A DNA stretch of 64,000 bases. Origin: Microbacterium sp. SORGH_AS_0862. GTDB lineage: Bacteria > Actinomycetota > Actinomycetes > Actinomycetales > Microbacteriaceae. Position numbers and translations under genes: made by a program. Of the stretch, positions 50,222 through 59,146 are shown one piece after another; within the stretch, counting starts at the first letter, position 1, and the number at the start of each line of letters is the position of its first letter. The notes beneath the pieces were generated by a model. The model searched no databases. It had not been told where the DNA came from and saw only the letters and a list, made by a program, of their open reading frames with translations. The DNA lies in assembly GCF_030818795.1 (NCBI RefSeq), contig NZ_JAUTAY010000001.1, forward strand, positions 744,001-808,000. The letters run 5' to 3'.

Positions 50222-53200
50222 TCAGCTTGCGCGCCGGCGCGAGCGCAAGACGAGCGCAGCCGCCCCCAGCAGCGTGAGCGCGACGGCGGCACCGAGGCCG
50301 CCGTACGGCGCTTCGGTTCCGGTCGCCGCGAGCGTGCCCGCTGCCACGATGCGCACCGGAGCCCAGCCGATCAGAGTGCCGTCCGCCGCGTAGACGACAA
50401 GGCGGTGCTCGCCGAGTGGCGCGTCGGCGGGGATGCGCGCGCGGACGGCGCCCGCCGCATCCACCGTGCCCGCGGCGATCCGCTGCGGCGTGGAGTACAG
50501 CCACACCTCGACGGCGGCGCCCGCATGCCGGACGCCCACCGACACCGTCACCATCGCGCCGCGCTCGACGCGCTCCGGGGCGCTCACGCCGCCACGGTTT
50601 TCGGGCGAAAGCGCGTCACCGGGGAGAGGCGTGACGCCGACACCCGGCGAGCCGCCACCCGTTCCCGGAAGACCCGGCTGCGCGCCCGGGCCACCTGGCT
50701 CGGTCCCGGGATTGCCCGGCTCGGTCGGTTCCGGACCGCCCGGGAGCGAGCCCATACACAACGCCTCGACGGCGAACCCGTCGGCGAACCAGTACGCCGG
50801 CCGCATGCCGCCGAGGGAGAGGGATGCCGGGGCGGTCGCGAAACCCTCGTTGTTCAGGTCGGGCATGCCCGCCGGGCGGGCCACGTGCGCCACCGACGGC
50901 GAAGCCGTCCCGTTGAGCGTGATCTGCGCCGCGGTGCCGCCGCAGCCGTTGTCGCAGACGGCCCACAGCACGCCGAGCACGGTGTCGTAGTCGAGCGCCA
51001 TGACGCCCGGCAGGCCCGGGTCGAGCGTCGCCACGAGGTGGGCCTCACCTCCGGGCAGCAGCGCGAGGGCGTGCACGAGCCCGGTGTCCTCGACGGCGAC
51101 GAAGAACAACCCGTCGCCGTGCCCGGGGTACAGCGCGGGATCGTAGGCGACACCTGTCGTGCTGACGAGGGCGCCCGCGAGGTCATCGTCCGACACCCAC
51201 TCCACGGCCTCGAGCCCGACGTTCGCGGCCACGGCGCCCAGGCCCGGGACCACGTCGTTGAGCTCCCACTGCGCGCTCGCGACCACATCCGGCCCGGGTG
51301 CTGCGGGATCGACCTGCAGGATCGTGTTTCGGTTGACGCCCTTGGCCGCGTTGTCGCGCTCGGAAGCGAGGAAGACCCGTCCCGATCCGTCGACCGTGAT
51401 GCCCTCGGCATCGGGGCCCGCCTTCTCGGGCGAGCCGGCATCCGCGATGAATCGCGCCCGCTTGCCCTGATCCCAGCCGGGCGCGAACGACGTGGTGCCG
51501 TCGGCCGCGATCGCGAGCTTCCAGAACGTGCCGGTGCCGTTGTCGACGGCCCAGAGGAAGGCCCCGTCGGCAGTGTCCTGGACGTCGAGGCCAGAGCTGT
51601 CCTCGAGGAAGGTCGGGGCAGGATCCAGCACGCGGACCTCCGCGGAGCCGGGCCACGCTCCGACAGGAAGCGCACCGGGGCACAGGTTCGACGCCCCCTT
51701 CGTGGGCTCGGATGTGGTGGCGAAGGCGCCCGTCGCATCGGGGCAGCGTCCCCAGGTGGTCGCCGCGTGCCCAGCTCCCCAGCTCGTCTCGTCGATGAGT
51801 GCGGCGCCGTCGAACAGGCGCACCCGGTCGCCGCCGCCCAGACCGAAGCCGAGCTGCTCGCGGTCGATCACGAGATAGCCCCCCGCGGCGATCGAGCGTC
51901 CTGCAGGCAGCGCATAAGCGTGGGCATCGTCGTCATCCTTCACGACGATCCCGCTCACGTCGAGCGGTGCATCGGTCGGGTTGACGAGCTCGATCCAGTC
52001 ATCCGGGGCGCCGCCGTCCGACTCCACCTCGTTGATGCGCACCGGGTTGCCGCATGCGTTGGGCGACCCCTTGGTCGAAGTGGAGACGTCGACCAAGTCC
52101 CCTGTGCCCTCGGGGCAGCGAGCGAGCACACCGTCGGCGTGCGCGGCGTACACGTGCTCGTCGACCGTGAGCCCGGAGGCATCCCGCAGCGTGACCGTGT
52201 CGCCGTTGCCGAGCCCGAAGACGAAGTCGCGGCCACCGTCGAAGACGAACCGTGCGCCTGCCGCCAGCACCGTGCCCACCGGCAGCGGCGTCGCCTCGCC
52301 GGCGTGGCCGACCGGGTCGTTGTCCATGACACTCCAGCCCGAGATGTCGACCGGCGACGCCGCATGGTTGATGATCTCGACCCAGTCGGTCGCATCGCCG
52401 TTCGACTCGATCTCGTTGATCGCCACATCCGGCATGACGCAGGAATTGGTCGCGCCCGGAGTCGGGTGTGCGAGCACGAAATCTGCATCGCCACCGGCGC
52501 AGCGGGCCAGGGTCGCATCCGCCTCCGAGCCGTTCAGCGCTGCGTGGCCCTGCCATGCCCCGGTGCGATCGACGAGTGACCCGGCGGGGTCGAACAGACG
52601 GATCTCGTCGGTGCTGCCGATCCCGATCGCTGTGCCGAAGGCCGCGGCGGCCCCGCCGACCACACCGACGGTGCCCGCGTCCACCACGGCGAACTGTCCG
52701 GCCGCGATCACGGTTCCGGGCGTGAAACGCCAGCTGTGATCGTCGGAGTTGTCGCGCAACTCATAGCCCGAGATGTCGAGGTCTCTCTCGCCCGCGTTGG
52801 TGAGTTCCACCCAGTCGGCCGGAGACGAGTCCACCTCGCTCAGCCGAACCGAGCCGGGGATCGCCGGTACCACGACGTCGTTGGCGGCACCCCTGGTCGG
52901 CTGCGCCGTGACGCCCCACCCCGACGAGAGGACCCCGTATGTCGTGGGGGCATGGCTGCTCCACGCCCGTTCGTCGACGAGGGCTCCCGTCGCGTCGAAC
53001 AGACGCACCGCGTCGTCCTTCCCGAGTCCGAAGTCGAACTGGCCGGCGCCGCCCTTGAGCTCGTCGATGACGAGGAATGCTCCGGGCGCCAGGCTCGTTC
53101 CCGTCGGGATCACCCAGACGTTCTCGTCCTTGTTGTCCTTGACGCTCCAGCCGTCGAGCTCGACGGCCGTCGAACCGGCGTTGAAGAACTCGATCCAGTC

Positions 53201-53344
53201 GCCCGGCGTTCCGCCGTCGGACTCGACCTCATTGATACGGATGCTTGCTTCGGCGGCGACGGCGGCGGACGGCGCGGCGATCAGGACGGTCGCGGCGAGC
53301 GCGCCGGCCGCGGCCGCAGCGAGGAGTGGGGACAGGCGGGACAT
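50222..53344 (-). CDS. Surface protein with four lamin-tail domains and class E-type sorting signal
   Basis: 1040-residue exported protein. Signal peptide about 1-30, then four lamin-tail (LTD) repeats that each start with a RINEVESDGG-like or related block and contain a D-W-[IV]-E segment (DWIEFFNAGS, DWVELTNAGE, DWVEIINHAA, DWIELVNPTD). From about residue 550 a beta-propeller-like esterase-like region follows (SSGLDVQDTADGAFLWAVDN). A Gly/Pro linker precedes an Ig-like module. The C-terminus LAATGTEAPYGG, hydrophobic stretch and RSRRRAS is a class E sortase-type (LAxTG) anchor. ATG 53344 with AGGAGA upstream. Probably cell-wall attached; ligand unknown. Confidence 0.9.
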   Translation of the reverse strand: MSRLSPLLAAAAAGALAATVLIAAPSAAVAAEASIRINEVESDGGTPGDWIEFFNAGSTAVELDGWSVKDNKDENVWVIPTGTSLAPGAFLVIDELKGGAGQFDFGLGKDDAVRLFDATGALVDERAWSSHAPTTYGVLSSGWGVTAQPTRGAANDVVVPAIPGSVRLSEVDSSPADWVELTNAGERDLDISGYELRDNSDDHSWRFTPGTVIAAGQFAVVDAGTVGVVGGAAAAFGTAIGIGSTDEIRLFDPAGSLVDRTGAWQGHAALNGSEADATLARCAGGDADFVLAHPTPGATNSCVMPDVAINEIESNGDATDWVEIINHAASPVDISGWSVMDNDPVGHAGEATPLPVGTVLAAGARFVFDGGRDFVFGLGNGDTVTLRDASGLTVDEHVYAAHADGVLARCPEGTGDLVDVSTSTKGSPNACGNPVRINEVESDGGAPDDWIELVNPTDAPLDVSGIVVKDDDDAHAYALPAGRSIAAGGYLVIDREQLGFGLGGGDRVRLFDGAALIDETSWGAGHAATTWGRCPDATGAFATTSEPTKGASNLCPGALPVGAWPGSAEVRVLDPAPTFLEDSSGLDVQDTADGAFLWAVDNGTGTFWKLAIAADGTTSFAPGWDQGKRARFIADAGSPEKAGPDAEGITVDGSGRVFLASERDNAAKGVNRNTILQVDPAAPGPDVVASAQWELNDVVPGLGAVAANVGLEAVEWVSDDDLAGALVSTTGVAYDPALYPGHGDGLFFVAVEDTGLVHALALLPGGEAHLVATLDPGLPGVMALDYDTVLGVLWAVCDNGCGGTAAQITLNGTASPSVAHVARPAGMPDLNNEGFATAPASLSLGGMRPAYWFADGFAVEALCMGSLPGGPEPTEPGNPGTEPGGPGAQPGLPGTGGGSPGVGVTPLPGDALSPENRGGVSAPERVERGAMVTVSVGVRHAGAAVEVWLYSTPQRIAAGTVDAAGAVRARIPADAPLGEHRLVVYAADGTLIGWAPVRIVAAGTLAATGTEAPYGGLGAAVALTLLGAAALVLRSRRRAS

Positions 53345-53464
53345 GGCTCTCCTGGGGCAGGGTGCGGGTCACCCCAGGTCATCGAGAGCAGATGGCGCCA
53401 GAGGGCACGGTCGGCGACGGGCCGGTGAACACGGGGTGTCCACTTGCCCCGGCGCCCGCGTCGC

Positions 53465-54508
53465 TCAGGCCACGCGCGTGCCCGGCGGCAGCGACCGCGC
53501 CGGCGTCCGTGTCCGGCGATAACCGCCCCAGAAGAGCAGACCCGCAACCACCAGCTGGACGCCGAGGCCCACGAACCAGCTGGGCGCGAGCCCCGCCGTC
53601 TGCTCCTGGGTGCTCGGGTAGGGCTGCTCCGGGTTCTCGCAGCCGTCGTTGCGCACCTCGGTCTCCGGCGGGATCTGCGCGAGCCGCACGCCCGAGGCGA
53701 TCTGGCCGAAGAGGTCCTGCGTGTACCCGTTGCGGTCGTAGACCGTCGGGGTCGCGTCGGCGATCACGACGAACGGGTTGGCGGCGAAAACCCACCACAC
53801 CCGGTCGAAGCGCGGCACCTCGGTCGTGTACGTCTCCCACGGGCTGCACGAGAGGACCCCGCCGCTCATGTCGTACTCCATGCCCCATCGGGATGAGGTC
53901 GTCACCTCGGTGCGGGTGGAGATGCCGCCGAGGCCGAAAACGATGAGGGTCCCGACCACGAACGCGGCCATGACGAGATAGGTCGATGCGACGGAGAACA
54001 GGGGACGCGCCAGCAGGGCACTGAGTCCCACTCCGATCGCGGCGAAGATGCCGATCTCCAGGATCAGCACCAGCAGCGACACGGCGAGGGATGCGGGCGC
54101 GACGCCGCCGGCGATCGTCGCGGCGATGAGGAACGGCACGGCGACGGCGAGGAACGCGAGCCCGGTGACCCAGGCGGCGAGGAGCTTTCCGAAGACGATC
54201 TCGGCCGTGGTGGCCCGCGTCACCTGGACGGCCGCGAGGGTCGCCGACTCCCGGTCGCCGTTCACGGCGTTGCCCGCGACCGTCGGCGCCACCAGCAGCA
54301 CCAGCAGCAGCACCATGTAGACGATGACCGAGTAGATCGCGCCTCCAGGCCCGTCGGTGCCCGACCACATCCCGAAGGCCACGAAGGAGAGGACGGTCAC
54401 GCCGAGCAGGATGACGGCGAACACGCCCAGCAGCACGTACCAGGCCACCGACCGCACTCGCTGGGTCAGCTCCAGGACGGTGATCGTCCACAGTCTCGAC
54501 GCGTTCAC
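53465..54508 (-). CDS. ABC-2 type transporter permease
   Basis: 347-residue membrane protein with six to seven helices. First helix VAWYVLLGVFAVILLGVTV, then GNAVNGDRESATLAAVQVT cytoplasmic segment and LSALLARPLFSVASTYLVM, typical of ABC-2 export permeases. A 100-residue extracytoplasmic loop with Cys (VLSCSPWETYTTEV and NDGCENPEQPYP) precedes the last helix. GTG 54508 overlaps the ATPase stop (GTGA), so translation is coupled. Substrate unknown; such pairs often confer resistance or export small lipids and peptides. Confidence 0.9.
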   Translation of the reverse strand: MNASRLWTITVLELTQRVRSVAWYVLLGVFAVILLGVTVLSFVAFGMWSGTDGPGGAIYSVIVYMVLLLVLLVAPTVAGNAVNGDRESATLAAVQVTRATTAEIVFGKLLAAWVTGLAFLAVAVPFLIAATIAGGVAPASLAVSLLVLILEIGIFAAIGVGLSALLARPLFSVASTYLVMAAFVVGTLIVFGLGGISTRTEVTTSSRWGMEYDMSGGVLSCSPWETYTTEVPRFDRVWWVFAANPFVVIADATPTVYDRNGYTQDLFGQIASGVRLAQIPPETEVRNDGCENPEQPYPSTQEQTAGLAPSWFVGLGVQLVVAGLLFWGGYRRTRTPARSLPPGTRVA

Positions 54509-55451
54509 GCGCCCTCCTCCTCGGATGCGGGGGCGACCACTCGCCGGGTCGGAGGTCCATGAACGCCTGTTCGAGACGCCCGACGGCCGGAGCGAACTCG
54601 GTGACCGCGATGCCGGCATCCAGGATCGCCCGGAGCCCGTGGGCGGCGTCCGCCTCTCCGGCGAACCCGACGACGAAGGCGTCGCGGTCCCGGCCGATGT
54701 CCTGCGGGCGGCGCCCGAGCGCCGCGGCGAACGCGACGGGTGTCGGCGGCTCCCCCCACACGCGCAGCCGCCACGGACGCACCGCCGCCGACGCGCTCGG
54801 CGCGGCGACGGAGGTGCCGTCGCGCAGGAAGACGGCGTCGTCGACGAGTTCCTCGAGCTCGGCCAGGACGTGACTCGACACGAGCACGGTGCGCCCCGCA
54901 GCGGCGAAACCGCGCAGCAGCCGGCGCAGATCGATGCGCGCCTGCGGATCCAGTCCGGAAGCCGGCTCGTCCAGAAGGAGCACCTGCGGGTCGTGCACCA
55001 GGGCCCGGGCGAGACCGAGGCGCTGCTTCTGTCCGCGCGAGAGCACCCGGGCCGGTGCGCCCGCAAGCGGCCCCAGACCGACGTGGTCGAGGAGGGCGTC
55101 GGCGCGCGCGCCCGCATCCGCCTTCGTCATCCCGTAGAGCCGCCCGGTCATGACGAGCGTCTCCCGCGCCGTCAGCGCACCCCACGCGCCAAGCGCGTCC
55201 GGCATCCAGCCGAGGATGCTCCTCGCGGCCGCGGGATCCTCGACGGGATCGACGCCGTGGATGCTGATCGTGCCGGAATCGGGACGCAACAGCGACGCGA
55301 GCATGAGCAGCAGCGTGGTCTTGCCGGCTCCGTTCGGGCCGACGAGCCCGGTCACGCGCCCCGGCTCGGCGACGAACGTGGCGCCCCTCACCGCCTGGAC
55401 CTGGCCGAAGGAACGGGTGACGTCACTCGCGACGATGCCGGTCGAGGTCAT
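54505..55451 (-). pseudogene. ABC-2 transporter ATPase with a frameshift near its 3' end
   Basis: ATPase partner of the permease. Motifs: Walker A GLVGPNGAGKTTLL, signature VLSRGQKQRLGLARAL, Walker B VLLLDEPASGLDP, H-loop VLVSSHVLAELEE. The normal frame runs to EQAFMDL, after which it reads out-of-frame permease as an Arg-rich tail. One base added at about 54548-54556 (coding CTCCGACCC to a CTCACGACCC-like sequence) would restore TRRVVAPASEEEGA and a stop overlapping the permease start, giving 315 residues. ATG 55451 follows TAGTGT (55458-55463) by 6 bases. Either an assembly error or a real late truncation/extension. Confidence 0.88.
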
Positions 55452-55492
55452 GCTCCGACACTACGGGGCGGTCGAACCCGCCCGCACGCGTG

Positions 55493-56479
55493 TCAGCGGA
55501 AGAAGGCGACACCGAGATCGGCGTGATCAACGAAGACGCCGTCGAGACCCGCCTGGCGCAACAGCTCCCACTCGCCCTCGTAGTCGCCGAAACGCGCCGG
55601 TTCGCTGCCGACGCGGAACTGCCGCGCGAGGAAACGGTTCTCCGGTCGGGCCGTCCAGGTGAACACCCGCAGACCGCGCTGCTGCGCCTCCGCCACTACC
55701 GGCGCGGGCCGGGTGATGCGTCCCAGGGCGTTGGGTACGAGGATCAGCTTCTTGTCGAGACTGATGCCGTCGAACCTGCCGACGAGGGCGTCGAGTCCTC
55801 GCGCTGAGACGATGTCGCGGTAGGTCGGCGCGTCGAGCCCGCGGGAGACGAGCAGGTCGACGGGCGAGCCCTGGGCCTCGATCAGGTGGATGTAGGTGCC
55901 GGGAACGCCCCGCTCGCGGAGCGTGGTGAGCACGGTCGGCTCGAAGGACTCGAAGGTCAGGGGTGCGCCCGCATCCAGCCAGCCCGCCTGTTTCAGGTCG
56001 TGTTCGAGGAGCGGGACGAGATCGAGCCCGATCGCCTGGAAGTAGGCGGCGTGCTTGATCTCGAGGACGAGGCCGATCGGTCGCGATGCCGCGCCGATGA
56101 TCCCGAGCAGATCGACCAATCGCAGGATCGGCTCCGAGCCGTCGTGCGCTGCGCTCTGCGCTCGGATGAGAGGCAGTCGCTCACGACAGCGCAGGGTCGA
56201 CAGTTCGTCCCACGTGAAGTCCTCGGTGAACCAACCGGTCATCGAGTGACCGGCGAACTGCTTCGTGCGCTTCAGATGGGCGAACTCGGCACGGTCCGCG
56301 ACGTCCGTGGTGTCGGAGATCTCGTTCTCGTGGCGGATCACCAGCACGCCGTCCCGCGTGGCGACCACATCCGGCTCCAGCGCATCGACCCCCTGGGCGA
56401 TGGCGAGTTCGTAGGACGAACGGGTGTGCTCGGGCAGATAGCCGGGTGCACCGCGGTGGCCGATCACGAGAGGAGACAT
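55493..56479 (-). CDS. Glycerophosphodiester phosphodiesterase
   Basis: 328-residue GDPD-family enzyme that hydrolyses glycerophosphodiesters to glycerol-3-phosphate and alcohol. The TIM-barrel active site shows IGHRGAPGYLPEHT at the start (His-Arg and Glu), DALEPDVVATRDGVLVIRHE (metal-binding acids and second His), VLEIKHAAYF, and a C-terminal FTWTARPENR. No signal peptide is seen, so it may be cytoplasmic. ATG 56479 follows TAGCCT (56487-56492) by 7 bases; the longer open frame has no such support. Confidence 0.94.
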   Translation of the reverse strand: MSPLVIGHRGAPGYLPEHTRSSYELAIAQGVDALEPDVVATRDGVLVIRHENEISDTTDVADRAEFAHLKRTKQFAGHSMTGWFTEDFTWDELSTLRCRERLPLIRAQSAAHDGSEPILRLVDLLGIIGAASRPIGLVLEIKHAAYFQAIGLDLVPLLEHDLKQAGWLDAGAPLTFESFEPTVLTTLRERGVPGTYIHLIEAQGSPVDLLVSRGLDAPTYRDIVSARGLDALVGRFDGISLDKKLILVPNALGRITRPAPVVAEAQQRGLRVFTWTARPENRFLARQFRVGSEPARFGDYEGEWELLRQAGLDGVFVDHADLGVAFFR

Positions 56480-56646
56480 CGCGCCCAGGCTAACCGCATC
56501 CGCTCGCCTCGGACGCCGACAGCGACGTGCTCGTGTCCGGCTCAAAGTTCACTCACAGCGATACCCTCCCCACCCGCGGAAACACTGGGATATCGTGGGT
56601 CCTGCGGCACCGTGCCGCCACCTGACACTGGAGTGTGACCCTGCCG

Positions 56647-57558
56647 ATGGCTTCGTCCAACCCCGCGTTCAACAACCCTGCATTCCAGGACCCGCGTGCC
56701 GTCAAGAGCTACCCCGGTGGCTCCAACGCGGCGGGGATCGGTCTGACGCCGCCCCCCGCATCGACGGTGACGCCCGGTCAGCAGGCCGGCCTCGAGGGTG
56801 CGTTCGCGGCCCCGCCGGCCGGCGCCGCCGACACCGGCCGCATGACGGTCGAGGACACCGTCCACAAGACGGCGGCGCTGTTCGCCGTGCTCCTGATCGG
56901 CGCTGTGGCCGGCTGGTTCGTGACCCTCGGCGGCACGCTGCTGCCGCGTGAGGCCACGACCCTCGTGGTGGCGCCGATGATTCTCGGTGCGCTCGTCGGC
57001 TTCGTGCTCTCGCTCGTGATCATCTTCACGTCGCGCAAGAAGGTGCGCCCGGCGCTCATCTTCGCGTACGCCGCGTTCGAGGGGATCTTCGTCGGCGCCA
57101 TCTCCGCGTTCTTCGAGGTGCAGTGGCCCGGCATCGTCATCCAGGCCACCCTCGCGACCGTCGCCGTCGTCGGTGTGACCCTGGCCCTCTTCGCGAGCGG
57201 CAAGATCCGCGCATCCAAGCGCGCGACGAAGATCTTCCTCATCGCGATGGTCGGCTACCTCGTGTTCAGCCTGCTGAACGTCGTGCTGATGCTCTTCGGC
57301 GTCTTCCCCGCCGGCCAGATGTTCGGCCTGCGCAGCCAGCTGATCTTCGGCGTCCCGCTCGGACTGATCCTGGGTGTGTTCGTCGTGATCCTCGCCGCCT
57401 ACTCGCTGGTGCTCGACTTCGACTCGATCCAGCAGGGCGTTCGCAACGGCGCCCCCCGCCAGTTCGCCTGGATGGGCGGATTCGGCATCATGGTGACGGT
57501 CGTCTGGCTGTACCTGGAGATCCTTCGCATGATCGCGATCCTCCGAGGCAACAACTAG
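56647..57558 (+). CDS. Bax inhibitor-1/YccA-like membrane protein
   Basis: 303 residues. The N-terminal 70 residues are Asn/Pro/Ala-rich (MASSNPAFNNPAFQDP), a soluble tail typical for the actinobacterial branch. About seven helices follow, with FAYAAFEGIFVGAISAFFE and YSLVLDFDSIQQGVRN, the BI-1 family block with the conserved Asp pair. Relatives are calcium-leak channels or stress factors. GGAG lies 13 bases before ATG 56647; GTG 56635 is in frame but too near GGAG. Monocistronic with terminator. Confidence 0.88.
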   Translation: MASSNPAFNNPAFQDPRAVKSYPGGSNAAGIGLTPPPASTVTPGQQAGLEGAFAAPPAGAADTGRMTVEDTVHKTAALFAVLLIGAVAGWFVTLGGTLLPREATTLVVAPMILGALVGFVLSLVIIFTSRKKVRPALIFAYAAFEGIFVGAISAFFEVQWPGIVIQATLATVAVVGVTLALFASGKIRASKRATKIFLIAMVGYLVFSLLNVVLMLFGVFPAGQMFGLRSQLIFGVPLGLILGVFVVILAAYSLVLDFDSIQQGVRNGAPRQFAWMGGFGIMVTVVWLYLEILRMIAILRGNN

Positions 57559-57571
57559 CGCTTCCGCGCAT

Positions 57572-57601
57572 CGAAGGGCCGCCCCTCGGGGCGGCCCTTC
57601 G
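57572..57601 (+). terminator. Terminator after the Bax1-like gene
   Basis: A 14-bp stem, CGAAGGGCCGCCCC (57572-57585) with 57588-57601, lies 14 bases after the stop. Confidence 0.85.
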
Positions 57602-57616
57602 TCGTTGGAGGCTCTG

Positions 57617-57728
57617 TTCGCCTGTCACAGATCGCGCCGCCCGCGTCTATCTGTGACAGGCGAAGTGGGACGAACGAAGCTCACCTGTCTCAGATCGCGC
57701 CATCCGCGTCGATCTGTGACAGGCGAAG
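57617..57728. repeat. Tandem hairpin repeat D
   Basis: Two related stems: TTCGCCTGTCACAGAT (57617-57632) with a perfect 16-bp partner at 57649-57664, then CACCTGTCTCAGATC (57683-57697) with a less perfect partner at 57711-57726. Both loops carry CGCGCC-type sequence. It sits between convergent genes; it could be a second terminator or a dispersed repeat. Confidence 0.6.
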
Positions 57729-57763
57729 CGGGGTGGCGGAGGGCGCCGCGACGGCCGGGCAGG

Positions 57764-59098
57764 TCAGCGCGGCGCGAGGATGCGGCGGACGAGGCCGGCC
57801 AGGGCGTCGCGGATGCGGGACGGGGCGAAGTCGCCGGCACGCTCGAGGGCGATCCGCGCCGCGCGCTCGCGTGCGACCGGGTCCTGCAGCAGCTCGACGA
57901 CCGCATCCGCGAACGCGTTCTCGTCGCCGTCCGGCACGAGCACGCCGCCGCCGGTGCCGAGCTGGTCGCGCGGGCCGTACCGCACGTCGTATGACACCAC
58001 CGGGACGCCGCGGCTCATGGCCTCGAGCGCGGCGAGTCCCTGCCCCTCGAACGCCGTCGTCTGCACCATGAGCGCCGCGCCGTCGAACAGCGCCGGACCC
58101 GCATCGCTGCGCCCCTCGAGCGTGACGGATGCGGCCAGCCCGCGCTCATCGATCAGGCGCTGCAGATCGTCGCGGAGCGCCCCGTCGCCCCAGATCTCGA
58201 GCCGGGCATCCGGGACGGCGGCGACCACGCGCCGCCATGCCCGGATCGCGTGATCGATGCGCTTGCCCGGGGCGAGACGCCCGAGCAGGACGACGCGGTG
58301 CGGGTCGGTCGGTGCCGGCTCGTCGACGGCGGAAGGCGCCGCGTTCGGCAGCACGGTCGCCCCCGGATGCGCGCCGAACCGCGCTTCGGCGTCGGCGCGC
58401 TGCTGCTCGGTCGGCCACAGGACGGCGTCGAAGCGCCCCGCGACGGCGAACCACCGGCGCCAGAGGTCGTTGACCGGCGCATCCGGACCATAGGGCGGGG
58501 AGAGGTGCGTCGTATGGATCGTGTGCACGATCTTCACACCCTGCGGGACATCCTCCGCGAGAAGCTCACCGAGCTGACGCGACTCGCAGAAGAGGACGAC
58601 CGGCTCCGCGAGAGAGGCGACGACATGGGCGAGCCACGCACGGTACAGGCCGCCGAAGCCGGGCAGGATGCGGTCGCCGTCGGGCGCGTGGACGACGACC
58701 GCCGCGTTCGTGAGGTGCCAGTCCGGATCTCCGTGGATCACCGGCAGCGCGAGGAGCGGTCGGCCCGCCGCATCCGGGACCTCGCGGTACTCGACTCCCG
58801 CCGTGGCCGTGCCGGGTATCGCGGCGGCGATCAGCCAGCCGGGATCGGTGGCCGCGTCGTCGAAGAGGTTGCGGAACGCATCGACGGATGCGGCGGCGCC
58901 GACGGCGACGAACGCCTCGCGGTGAGCCGCGTGGTCGGTCGCCGTTCCGGGGTCGACGCTGAGCAGGTGGACCTGGGCTCCCGCGTCGGCGAGGAGCCGC
59001 GCGCGCTGGAGCGTCGCGACCGTGTAGCCACCGTCGAGCCCGGGAATGAGCCGCGAGGTGAGCACGAGCGCGGTCACGCCCTCGAGCGTCTCGCTCAC
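57764..59098 (-). CDS. Family 4 glycosyltransferase (TagE-like)
   Basis: 444-residue GT-B glycosyltransferase. The C-terminal nucleotide-sugar domain has RVVLLGRLAPGKRIDHAIRA and TAFEGQGLAALEAMSRGVPV with the E-x7-E-type motif, followed by SYDVRYGPRDQL, a turn typical of poly(glycerol-phosphate) alpha-glucosyltransferases (TagE/GtfA). A role in wall teichoic acid or protein glycosylation is therefore suggested, not proven. GTG 59098; no clear ribosome site. It follows guaA by 48 bp and may be read with it. Confidence 0.85.
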   Translation of the reverse strand: MSETLEGVTALVLTSRLIPGLDGGYTVATLQRARLLADAGAQVHLLSVDPGTATDHAAHREAFVAVGAAASVDAFRNLFDDAATDPGWLIAAAIPGTATAGVEYREVPDAAGRPLLALPVIHGDPDWHLTNAAVVVHAPDGDRILPGFGGLYRAWLAHVVASLAEPVVLFCESRQLGELLAEDVPQGVKIVHTIHTTHLSPPYGPDAPVNDLWRRWFAVAGRFDAVLWPTEQQRADAEARFGAHPGATVLPNAAPSAVDEPAPTDPHRVVLLGRLAPGKRIDHAIRAWRRVVAAVPDARLEIWGDGALRDDLQRLIDERGLAASVTLEGRSDAGPALFDGAALMVQTTAFEGQGLAALEAMSRGVPVVSYDVRYGPRDQLGTGGGVLVPDGDENAFADAVVELLQDPVARERAARIALERAGDFAPSRIRDALAGLVRRILAPR

Positions 59099-59146
59099 GA
59101 GGCGATCACTTCTCTCGATACCTCGAGGGAGAGAGCGCCCCCGAGC

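Noticed and set aside
53379-55451. 690-residue ABC ATPase fusion protein
   Set aside because: After residue about 300 it is the permease gene in the wrong frame; a one-base indel explains it better.
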